Shown piece after piece: positions 32,606-39,309 of a stretch of DNA of 39,309 nt; position 1 is the first letter of the stretch; each line of letters starts with the position of its first letter. The DNA comes from CAZLGM01 sp964623625 (GTDB lineage Bacteria; Desulfobacterota; Desulfobulbia; Desulfobulbales; Desulfocapsaceae), in the NCBI GenBank assembly GCA_964623625.1, contig CAZUUJ010000032.1:1-39309 (forward strand), read 5' to 3'. The position numbers and the translations under genes were made by a program. The notes beneath the pieces are model-generated. The model made no database searches. It was given only the letters and a program-made list of their open reading frames with translations, and was not told the origin of the DNA.

Positions 32606-32640
32606 TCGTCATGAAAGCGTGACCAAGATTGCAGATTATG

Positions 32641-32673
32641 ACTGACCGAAATAGATTATTATTATCGGTCAGT
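32641..32673. terminator. Hairpin between convergent genes
   Basis: ACTGACCGA (32641-32649) pairs exactly with TCGGTCAGT (32665-32673), with further A-T pairing in the 15-nt loop. It lies 35 nt after the large secreted protein gene and can serve both strands. The downstream sequence is AT-rich without a clean U-tract. Confidence 0.6.
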
Positions 32674-32823
32674 TATATTAAGGCAATTGATAATCAAGTG
32701 GATGATGGATCGAGTCCGGAAAGACCAAGTCCCTAAAACTTGTTGCCTACCATAACAGTCTCCTGACATACAAACGGACAGAATTGCTCGCTCGAAGATG
32801 TGCCCTCTGTGTTCGTTTTACTC

Positions 32824-33819
32824 CTATGAGGCTTGTTCCAGAGCTACAGCCACCGCCACCGAAGCCCCTACCATCGGATTATTCCCCATACCGATCAAGC
32901 CCATCATTTCCACATGGGCGGGGACCGAAGATGATCCGGCAAACTGGGCATCGGAGTGCATACGGCCCATGGTATCGGTCATCCCATAGGATGCGGGGCC
33001 GGCACCCATATTATCAGGATGGAGCGTTCGTCCGGTTCCGCCTCCCGAGGCTACTGAAAAATAGTTTTTCCCCTGCTGCATACACTCTTTCTTATAGGTC
33101 CCGGCAACCGGGTGCTGGAAGCGGGTGGGGTTTGTTGAGTTCCCTGTAATGGAGACGTCTACTCCTTCCAAATGGTTGATGGCAACACCTTCACGGACAT
33201 CATCGGCCCCATAGCAGCGGACTTTTGCCCGTTCACCCGCTGAGTATGCTTTTTCTTTGATAATCGCAAGCGTTCCGGCAGCATAATCGAATTGTGTTTC
33301 CACGTGGGTAAAGCCGTTGATCCGGGAGATGATATGGGCGGCATCTTTGCCAAGACCGTTGAGGATAACCCGGAGCGGATCTTTTCTGACCTTGTTGGCC
33401 GACTGGGCGATACCGATGGCGCCTTCTGCTGCGGCAAAGGACTCATGTCCGGCTAAAAAAGCAAAACATTTGGTCTCTTCTCTTAAGAGCATGGCAGCCA
33501 GGTTGCCGTGGCCTATACCAACTTTTCGCTGGTCGGCGACAGAGCCGGGAATACAGAAGGCCTGCAATCCTTTTCCAAGGGTGCCGGCAATTTCAGACGC
33601 CTTGGTCTGAGCTTTTTTAATGGCAATGGCAGCGCCTAATGTGTAAGCCCAGCAGGCGTTTTCAAAACAGATCGGCTGGATGGTCTTGACGATTTTTGCT
33701 ACATCCACACCGTAATCGAGGCAGACCTGGTTGGCCTCTTCAAGGCTTTTCATTGAGTATTTTTCCAGGACCGGTGTTATTTGATCGATCCTTCTGTCGT
33801 AACTTTCAAACAGAGCCAT
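32824..33819 (-). CDS. GGGtGRT protein
   Basis: Member of the family named for its GGGTGRT motif, here at residues 259-265 in YFSVASGGGTGRTLHPDNMG. The 331-aa protein is soluble, Gly-rich and has no signal peptide. Other conserved-looking stretches are GHGNLAAMLLREETKCFAFLAGHESF (about 103-128) and GLIGMGNNPMVGASVAVAVALEQA at the end. It is encoded 2 nt after a NifU-like scaffold gene; the pair is found together in many anaerobes. Its biochemical role is unknown. AGGAG placed across the scaffold stop codon serves as its ribosome-binding site. Confidence 0.88.
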   Translation of the reverse strand: MALFESYDRRIDQITPVLEKYSMKSLEEANQVCLDYGVDVAKIVKTIQPICFENACWAYTLGAAIAIKKAQTKASEIAGTLGKGLQAFCIPGSVADQRKVGIGHGNLAAMLLREETKCFAFLAGHESFAAAEGAIGIAQSANKVRKDPLRVILNGLGKDAAHIISRINGFTHVETQFDYAAGTLAIIKEKAYSAGERAKVRCYGADDVREGVAINHLEGVDVSITGNSTNPTRFQHPVAGTYKKECMQQGKNYFSVASGGGTGRTLHPDNMGAGPASYGMTDTMGRMHSDAQFAGSSSVPAHVEMMGLIGMGNNPMVGASVAVAVALEQAS

Positions 33820-33821
33820 AT

Positions 33822-34514
33822 CTACTCCTCCCGTGGATCGATTATTTTCACCGCATCAGCAAACCGACCATAGGTTCCGGAAGCCGCTTCCAAGGCCTTT
33901 GCCGGCTCTTCACCTTTTCGAATTGCATCCATCATTGGTCCCAGGCTGACGAATTTATAGCCAATCACCTCATCGTTTTCATCGAGACCCAGTTCAACAA
34001 CATAGCCTTCTGCCATTTCAAGGTATCGCGGCCCTTTGGCATGAGTACCGTATAATGTGCCGGAAACGGAGCGAAGTCCTTTGCCCAGATCTTCAAGACC
34101 GGCGCCGATGGGCAGGCCGCCTTCGGAAAAAGCCGATTGGCTGCGACCGTAAACGATCTGCAGGAAAAGCTCACGCATGGCCACGTTGATGGCATCGCAA
34201 ACAAGGTCGGTGTTCATCGCTTCTAAAATGGTCTTGCCGGGCATGATTTCCGAAGCCATGGCGGCGGAATGGGTCATGCCGGTACAACCGATGGTTTCGA
34301 TCAGGGCTTCTTCGATAATACCTTCCTTGATATTCAAGGTCAGCTTGCAGGCACCCTGCTGAGGAGCACACCAGCCGACACCATGGGTGAGGCCGTTGGT
34401 GTCGGTTATCTCTTTTACTTTTGTCCACTGGCCCTCCTGGGGAATGGGAGATGGACCGTGATTGGTGCCCTGGGCTATCGGGCACATTTCAACCACTTCC
34501 GGCGTATAATGCAT
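33822..34514 (-). CDS. NifU-like iron-sulfur cluster assembly scaffold protein
   Basis: A 230-aa protein with a NifU/IscU-like fold. Candidate cluster ligands are Cys49 and Cys56 (GWCAPQQGACKL) and Cys76 (ETIGCTGMTHSAAMASEIMPGKTILEA), the last within the typical scaffold helix-loop. A C-terminal extension after about residue 140 is specific to the GGGtGRT-linked subgroup. I chose ATG 34514, since GGAG (34524-34521) stands 6 nt upstream; frames opening at 34526 or 34550 are less supported. It forms an operon with the GGGtGRT gene, so the latter may be a client or partner in cluster assembly. Confidence 0.85.
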   Translation of the reverse strand: MHYTPEVVEMCPIAQGTNHGPSPIPQEGQWTKVKEITDTNGLTHGVGWCAPQQGACKLTLNIKEGIIEEALIETIGCTGMTHSAAMASEIMPGKTILEAMNTDLVCDAINVAMRELFLQIVYGRSQSAFSEGGLPIGAGLEDLGKGLRSVSGTLYGTHAKGPRYLEMAEGYVVELGLDENDEVIGYKFVSLGPMMDAIRKGEEPAKALEAASGTYGRFADAVKIIDPREE

Positions 34515-34541
34515 AGAGTTCTCCATAAATGTTGGATGACA

Positions 34542-34612
34542 GGTTACCAATAATGTTCAGCCTAGCACGAAGTGTTGTCGATTTGTCAGTCTAGCCGCCT
34601 GTCAAGGATCAC
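34542..34612 (+). repeat. Palindromic repeat family, copy B (left arm of an inverted pair)
   Basis: The module order is GGTTACCAATAATGTTCAGC, then the core GAAGTGTTGTCG (34569-34580), then CAAGGATCAC. It matches copy A over TCAGCCTA through CAGTCTAG with few changes, and faces copy C across a 70-bp spacer. Confidence 0.75.
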
Positions 34613-34682
34613 TCCTCTTTGGAGAGTAAACTACTGCCTAATTACAGTATTCATTGGCTTGATGAAAAACAGAACCAAATCC

Positions 34683-34757
34683 GTGATCCTTGAAATACGT
34701 CTGCCAATCCGACAACACCTCTTTTACTTTCAATGCTGAGAATCATTGGGAATCAGC
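34683..34757 (-). repeat. Palindromic repeat family, copy C (right arm of an inverted pair)
   Basis: On the minus strand it reads GATTCCCAATGATTCTCAGC, the core GAGGTGTTGTCG (34721-34710) and TATTTCAAGGATCAC. With copy B it forms an inverted pair ending in GGATCAC/GTGATCC. The AT-rich spacer (34613-34682) shares GTAAACTA and a CCTAAT-like stretch with the spacer after copy D. Confidence 0.75.
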
Positions 34758-34771
34758 AATAGCGTTTTATC

Positions 34772-35395
34772 TTACTGTTTGTCGCAGTTCATTAAAAAGA
34801 CCGGAAAACTCTGCAACGCTCCATCTTCTCCCGGTTTTTCAATGGTATGGACGATCCGGTGCCCGACAGCTGTGAATCCGATATTGGAAAGTTTTCGACC
34901 AAGATCACCTGGATCAAATCCATGATGCTTAGCTCCGTGATCATCTCCTGTGTGAAAGCAACCATCCTCGTCAATAAGATCTGCAATAAGCAGCAGCCCA
35001 CCGGGATTGAGCAGATCGAAAAACACTTTCAGCAAGCTGTCCAACTGTTCAACATGATGCAGGGTCATGGATGTGAAGATCAGGTCAAAGGTCTCTTCGA
35101 TGGTATCCGTCTGAAGATAGCACTGTAGCGGGGTAACATTGGAGAGCTGCTGCTCCTTGATCTTATCGGTGAGTACATCGATCATACCGGCTGACGAGTC
35201 AACGGCTAAGAGTGATCGAAGCTTTGCGGTAAGCGATAGCCCGACAAGCCCGGTCCCACAGCCGTATTCCATAGCTTTCATCTCTTTGGTAAGAGGAAAG
35301 CCGGCTATACCATCGGCAATGGCGGCCGCAACCTGGACCCGTTTTTTCTTGTTATCCCAGTTGGCGGCTTTGGTGTCAAATCGGTTGGTCGTCAT
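34772..35395 (-). CDS. Class I SAM-dependent methyltransferase
   Basis: A 207-aa Rossmann-fold methyltransferase. Motif I is MEYGCGTGLVGL (about 42-53) and the acidic motif II residue is in LLAVDSSAGMI. Motif IV is FDLIFTSMTLHHVE near 105, followed by LLNPGGLLLIADLIDEDG. The HH in the post-motif and the late HGFDPGDLGRKLSNIGF are similar to UbiE/small-molecule methyltransferases. The substrate is unknown. AGGA close to the ATG is a weak ribosome-binding site. Confidence 0.87.
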   Translation of the reverse strand: MTTNRFDTKAANWDNKKKRVQVAAAIADGIAGFPLTKEMKAMEYGCGTGLVGLSLTAKLRSLLAVDSSAGMIDVLTDKIKEQQLSNVTPLQCYLQTDTIEETFDLIFTSMTLHHVEQLDSLLKVFFDLLNPGGLLLIADLIDEDGCFHTGDDHGAKHHGFDPGDLGRKLSNIGFTAVGHRIVHTIEKPGEDGALQSFPVFLMNCDKQ

Positions 35396-35514
35396 AATCC
35401 TGAATCCGTAACAAAGATTGTTGTTTAAGTAGATAATGTTTTAAACTATTTGATATTATTTTGCCCAATGGGGCATTCGATCAAATTGCATCTTTGCTTG
35501 CGGATTCAGGATAA

Positions 35515-38430
35515 CTATAACTCGGTCAAAATGTTGAACAGGTCGGAATCCTGCTCGATTTTTGCTCGGTTGCCGATGATGGTTCGATAACTTTTATCAA
35601 AGAGGCGTTTGAACGGCTCACCGAATTGTTTTAAGTCATCGACACGTGTACTGATGATTTCTTCCTGTCGCTGTGCTTTGTCCGCAGCTGTGACACCGGC
35701 AAAGAACTCATTTCTGGCGGCTGCCCCTTTGGCAGCCGAACTCTGATGCGGATCGAAACCGCCGTAGGTCCCAATTATAAGCTGTTCCATCTCTTCTGGG
35801 CCGAGCTCAAGGCTGTTAATAATTGCCGGGATGTTTTCATAGGTATCATAGGTCTTACGAACATTGGGGTCTCGGTAACTGATAATTGCCAGATTGCCGG
35901 TAAAACGGCTGAACTGGATGAAACACCCGTATGCTCCGCCCATCTGCCGAACCGTGTTCCAGAGGTAATCACGGTTGAGATAGTTTCTCATTACTTCAAA
36001 ATGACCGTTATACCCGTCTCCGCCAGGAAAGAGGTTGCCGCCCTGGACAGCGAAAACAACTTCAGATGAAGTAATAAATGCTTCATGATCAACATGTTTT
36101 TCCATCTGCAGAGCCTGGTGGGCAACCGGACTGTTGTCCAGGCTTTTGACAAGGGATGACCCCAGCTCTGAGAAGCGGGAGATTTCTTCGTCCTCACCGG
36201 TGATACAGAGGTGCAGGTTGTTTACGTTGAAGAGCAGTTTGGCGATCCGCTGCAGTTTGACAAGGAAATCTGCTTCCATCTGCTGGTAATTGGAAGATAA
36301 TTCCTTGAGGGCTAGATAAGCGGTGACACCATTCACAGCCTCGTTATAGCGTCCGGCCCGACTGAGATGGGAGAATACCCTGGTGGCGGGCAGCATGTAT
36401 CCTTCACTCTGAACATGATGTTCTGCCCAGGCGTATTCACGGCCGACGATTTCCCGGATACGCTTTCTATCCTCGAGCGACAGCTCCGAGAAAACCTCAG
36501 CCATAATCTGTATTGTGCGTTCCAGATACTCCGGCAGACATTTAACATGTAGCCAGAAGATCGGCTGTAAGTGGTCCTTTTTCGTCAGGTGTGTATAGGT
36601 GGACAACGAGTGGGTAAGACCACCGGTACAGGTAGCGAGCTCCTTGGCAAAGTGAATGTAATCCATCTTCTTTGTGCCGATTTCGCACATGATGTTACCG
36701 AACAGGTTCAGGAAGACCAGGAGGTCGTAGGGGAGACAGCTGAAATCAAGACCGATATCGATATAACTGATACGGTTGGTCGGCAGCTCATTAATTAAAA
36801 CCTGGCGGTTGAACATGGTTGTGGGACAACTCTCATGGAACGTTGTGGAGGAGAGATCGTTTAAGCCGAGCTGGGGTAGTTTTTCAAGTTGTTGGGCAGT
36901 GTTTGGACGTATCTGCAGATCGAGCAGCTCTTTGGTCCGGGAAATGATCCTCTTTCTGCCGTTTTCGTCGAGAGTGTCCAGGTGGGCGCTGATCCGCTGC
37001 TCTTCCTCATCTCGCTCCTGCTCCTGTTTGTTGCTGTCAGGAACCAGTGTGACCACGACAGTCTGGGGAGCGTCGACCAGATAGCTCCGGATGAGCTCTT
37101 CAAAATAGCGGTTGTTCAGGGCCTTGTCTCGAATTGTTGCAAACAGCTCCTCATGTTTCAAAACGTCAAAGGGATCGACGTTATATTTCATGGCCGACAT
37201 CGATTTGTGGATCAGGTTGAGCCCCCGCTGAGCTTTGCTGGCCTCTTCCCGTTGGCTGAACTCGAAATTGTTGAGTTCCGAGAGCAGAAGATCCCGATCG
37301 ATTCCCTGGTCTGCCATCTCTGTCAGTACAGATGTGTAGAGTGAGAGGAAGTCTTCTTTGTTTTCAGATTCGCTGCCGATAAGGTAACAGACCATCATCG
37401 TTTCCGGGCTCGATGAGCTGACATAAAAACCGCCGAAATCCTTGCAGAGGCCACTTGTGACGATATTGTTCTTTAACCTGGATCCGTCAGAGTTGAACAG
37501 AATGTTGGCAATAATCTTAAATGAGGTGTTCAGTTCTCTCTCGGTGACTTCACAGATTTTGGTGCCGACGGCAAGATAAGTCTTTTCGCCGGTATCATGG
37601 GTGTCGACCGAATAGTAATCTGTAATATGTTTTGGGGTGGTAATAGCCCCGCCAAGCTCGGGTGAGCAGGGTGCTGATCCGGTTGAGTATCTGCTTAAAA
37701 AATGTGTTTGAAGATATTTTAGCTCTTCTTCGAGCGGCGCGTTGCCATAGAGGAAGAACAAACCGTTTGATGGGTGATAATGGCGTTTGTGAAAGTTCAC
37801 GAACTGCTCATAACTCAGATTGGGGATATTCTTCGGGTCGCCGCCGGATTCATGGGCATAGGTTGAGCCCGGCATGAGTCCGTTGTAAATATGGTGGAAG
37901 ATCAGTCGGGTCGGGTCGGAATAGGCACCTTTCATTTCGTTGTAGACCACTCCCTGAAAGCGGACCGGCTCCTGGTCGCTTTCCCTGTGAAAGTGGCAGC
38001 CTTCCTGCTCAAAGGTCGCACGATCAAGCAGGGGATGAAAGACTACATCACAGTAAACATCCATGAGGTTGAAATATTCCTTCAGATTTCTGGTGGCAAA
38101 GGGATAGTAGGTGATGTCCGTGCCGGTCATGGCGTTGAGGAAGGTCATCAGTCCCCCCTTGTTTAGTTCACCAAACACATCCTTGATAGGATATTTTTTA
38201 GAGCCCATGAGAACGGAATGCTCAAGGATATGGGCAACACCGGTTGAATCTGTCGGGATCGTATTGAAGGCGACACCGAAGGTTTTATTGGTGTCCTGAT
38301 TTTTAATGGCCAGCACGGGACAGCCAAGAACAGTATGCTGAAAAAGAAAAACATCCGAACCGATTTCATCGATATGCTGCTTTTTCAGCAGGGCAAACGA
38401 CGGGTTGGATGGAGGATTGGTGGGTGTCAT
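35515..38430 (-). CDS. M16C insulinase-family metalloprotease (presequence-protease type)
   Basis: Large zinc peptidase, 971 aa, made of four homologous M16 domains and related to PreP and bacterial peptide-degrading enzymes. The inverted zinc motif HxxEH is HILEH at residues 67-71, with the distal Glu in VVYNEMKGAYSD near 160. The M16C-associated domain spans about 480-720. The C-terminal half includes GGNLFPGGDGYNGHFEVMRNYLNRDYLWNTVRQMGGAYGC, the substrate-binding region. It lacks a signal peptide, so it likely degrades short peptides in the cytoplasm. It begins 35 nt after the dtd stop; the ribosome-binding site is weak. Confidence 0.94.
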   Translation of the reverse strand: MTPTNPPSNPSFALLKKQHIDEIGSDVFLFQHTVLGCPVLAIKNQDTNKTFGVAFNTIPTDSTGVAHILEHSVLMGSKKYPIKDVFGELNKGGLMTFLNAMTGTDITYYPFATRNLKEYFNLMDVYCDVVFHPLLDRATFEQEGCHFHRESDQEPVRFQGVVYNEMKGAYSDPTRLIFHHIYNGLMPGSTYAHESGGDPKNIPNLSYEQFVNFHKRHYHPSNGLFFLYGNAPLEEELKYLQTHFLSRYSTGSAPCSPELGGAITTPKHITDYYSVDTHDTGEKTYLAVGTKICEVTERELNTSFKIIANILFNSDGSRLKNNIVTSGLCKDFGGFYVSSSSPETMMVCYLIGSESENKEDFLSLYTSVLTEMADQGIDRDLLLSELNNFEFSQREEASKAQRGLNLIHKSMSAMKYNVDPFDVLKHEELFATIRDKALNNRYFEELIRSYLVDAPQTVVVTLVPDSNKQEQERDEEEQRISAHLDTLDENGRKRIISRTKELLDLQIRPNTAQQLEKLPQLGLNDLSSTTFHESCPTTMFNRQVLINELPTNRISYIDIGLDFSCLPYDLLVFLNLFGNIMCEIGTKKMDYIHFAKELATCTGGLTHSLSTYTHLTKKDHLQPIFWLHVKCLPEYLERTIQIMAEVFSELSLEDRKRIREIVGREYAWAEHHVQSEGYMLPATRVFSHLSRAGRYNEAVNGVTAYLALKELSSNYQQMEADFLVKLQRIAKLLFNVNNLHLCITGEDEEISRFSELGSSLVKSLDNSPVAHQALQMEKHVDHEAFITSSEVVFAVQGGNLFPGGDGYNGHFEVMRNYLNRDYLWNTVRQMGGAYGCFIQFSRFTGNLAIISYRDPNVRKTYDTYENIPAIINSLELGPEEMEQLIIGTYGGFDPHQSSAAKGAAARNEFFAGVTAADKAQRQEEIISTRVDDLKQFGEPFKRLFDKSYRTIIGNRAKIEQDSDLFNILTEL

Positions 38431-38465
38431 GTTTATTATGAATGATAAGTTAGATGAAAAGCGGG

Positions 38466-38915
38466 TTAAAAGGTTTTTGCGGAATCAAGCAGTAACGTTA
38501 CCGGACCGTCATTCACAAGGGCAACGTCCATCATAGCCTGGAAGGTGCCTGTGGCAGCGGTAATTCCCTGTTCGGTGACGGCGTCGACAAACTGCTCATA
38601 CATCCTGACGCCCTTCTCGGAAGGAGCCGCCTCTGAAAAACCCGGTCGTCTACCTTTCCGGCAGTCGCCGTATAGGGTGAATTGCGAGACAATAAGGATT
38701 TCCCCGCAAATATCAACAAGGGAGCGATTCATCTTGTTCCGATCATCTTCGAAAATGCGAAGATGCAGCACCTTGTTAACCATCCAGGCCAGTGCACTGT
38801 CATCGTCATCTCTATGAATACCGAGAAACAGAAGTATTCCCCGGTTAATGGAGCCGACGATATTGCCGTCGACAGAAACAGATGCTTGATGAACTCGCTG
38901 GACAACCGCTCTCAT
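38466..38915 (-). CDS. dtd: D-aminoacyl-tRNA deacylase
   Basis: DTD-fold enzyme that hydrolyses D-aminoacyl-tRNA (and Gly-tRNA-Ala). The active-site motifs are SQFTLYGD near residue 78 and NDGPVTLLLDS near 135; the N-terminus MRAVVQRV is canonical. Length of 149 aa is normal. The M16C protease gene follows in the same direction after 35 nt, so co-transcription is likely. No strong Shine-Dalgarno precedes the ATG. Confidence 0.95.
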   Translation of the reverse strand: MRAVVQRVHQASVSVDGNIVGSINRGILLFLGIHRDDDDSALAWMVNKVLHLRIFEDDRNKMNRSLVDICGEILIVSQFTLYGDCRKGRRPGFSEAAPSEKGVRMYEQFVDAVTEQGITAATGTFQAMMDVALVNDGPVTLLLDSAKTF

Positions 38916-39110
38916 AGTGGTGGTTTTGTTTTAAGTGTACCTTGAAATAACGGGTACCAGTTATTTAGGGCGTAAACAATAAAAAATACACTTAATTTTA
39001 GTTGGCGTCAATTTATGTGAAGGTGAGAGACAACTTTTATTTAATAGCAGTTCTCAAAGACAGATTTTAATCAGAAGGAAACGGGTTGTCGTGGTTGAAT
39101 TAGTTAATCT

Positions 39111-39183
39111 GATTACCAATGATTGTCAGCCTAGACTGAAAAAGAGGTGTTGTCGGTTTGACAGGCGTATTTCAAGGATCATG
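39111..39183 (+). repeat. Palindromic repeat family, copy D
   Basis: The order is GATTACCAATGATTGTCAGC, CTAGACTG, the core GAGGTGTTGTCG (39144-39155) and TATTTCAAGGATCATG. It is the most complete match to copy C, sharing an exact 12-nt core and the TATTTCAAGGATCA end. Confidence 0.75.
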
Positions 39184-39254
39184 TATCTCAACCAAGTTTT
39201 TCCTGTAAACTAAGAAATACCAATATAATACAGAGTGCTATTATCCAATTAGCA

Positions 39255-39300
39255 ATGATCCTTGACCGGAGGCTAGGTTAAATGAGAAGGCTGATTCCCC
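39255..39300 (-). repeat. Palindromic repeat family, degenerate right arm paired with copy D
   Basis: On the minus strand it reads GGAATCAGC, a divergent middle without the GTGTTGTCG core, then CTAGCCTCCGGTCAAGGATCAT. The last part matches the end of copy B. Together with copy D it forms an inverted pair like B/C, continuing to the window edge. Confidence 0.55.
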
Positions 39301-39309
39301 ACGAGCTAT

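Larger units (their letters stand above)
38916..39309. other. Intergenic right end of the window
   Basis: Upstream of dtd the 394 bp contain repeat copy D (39111-39183) and its degenerate partner (39255-39300). The remainder is AT-rich. No gene is seen before the edge. Confidence 0.6.

Noticed and set aside
1..39309. CRISPR arrays, IS transposases, prophage and tRNA genes
   Set aside because: No regularly spaced repeats, transposase or integrase motifs, phage proteins or cloverleaf-like sequences were found by reading.

Overview
The window reads as a chromosomal stretch of a Gram-negative anaerobe, most likely a member of the Desulfobacterota close to the Desulfobulbales. The indications are a Tat-exported [NiFe]-hydrogenase small subunit, a multi-rhodanese periplasmic protein with a heme-type CxxCH, a GGGtGRT/NifU-like scaffold pair, an AspRS with a non-discriminating signature, and two genes with in-frame UGA codons that read as selenocysteine. 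The taxonomic call is inference from gene content. No phage, IS transposase, CRISPR array, tRNA or rRNA gene was recognised.

Layout. 1-3427 (minus): hydrogenase small subunit running off the left edge, pcnB, nitronate monooxygenase-like protein. 3743-6990 (plus): promoter, hisS, aspS. 7240-9091: small membrane protein (minus), CDP-alcohol phosphatidyltransferase and chalcone-isomerase-like secreted protein (plus). 9383-12531 (plus): zinc-ribbon membrane protein, NfeD, stomatin/SPFH, EamA transporter. 12911-15299: double UspA protein facing a triple-rhodanese protein whose promoter looks MerR-type. 15896-20269 (minus, compact): unknown 110-aa protein, ABC ATPase, ABC permease, TatD nuclease, tcdA, thpR. 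20602-21902 (plus): arsenosugar-type pair, an AhpD-like protein and the radical SAM protein ArsS. 22083-25487 (minus): decayed ORF, rsmB, unknown protein, M24 peptidase. 25626-28684 (plus): orphan amino-acid binding protein, glutamine amidotransferase, SGNH hydrolase. 29011-29628 (minus): deiodinase-like selenoprotein. 29888-32605 (plus): 905-aa secreted protein. 32824-38915 (minus): GGGtGRT protein and NifU-like scaffold, SAM methyltransferase, M16C protease, dtd.

Main results. (1) The radical SAM ArsS gene does not end at its UGA at 21876. Reading through gives Sec-Gly-Gly and a short tail, and a bacterial SECIS-like hairpin lies 25 nt downstream. (2) Two apparently separate small ORFs at 29011-29628 are one gene joined by a UGA in the deiodinase signature Gly-Ser-Cys-Ser-Sec-Pro-Pro-Phe. 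Conventional gene calling would truncate or split both. (3) A modular palindromic repeat family with a conserved GAGGTGTTGTCG core occurs at least four times between genes (22017, 34542, 34683, 39111), twice as inverted pairs around related AT-rich spacers. (4) Several other long imperfect palindromes (7003-7079, 9102-9241, 11574-11637, 20305-20368, 28686-28821) fill the spaces between genes.
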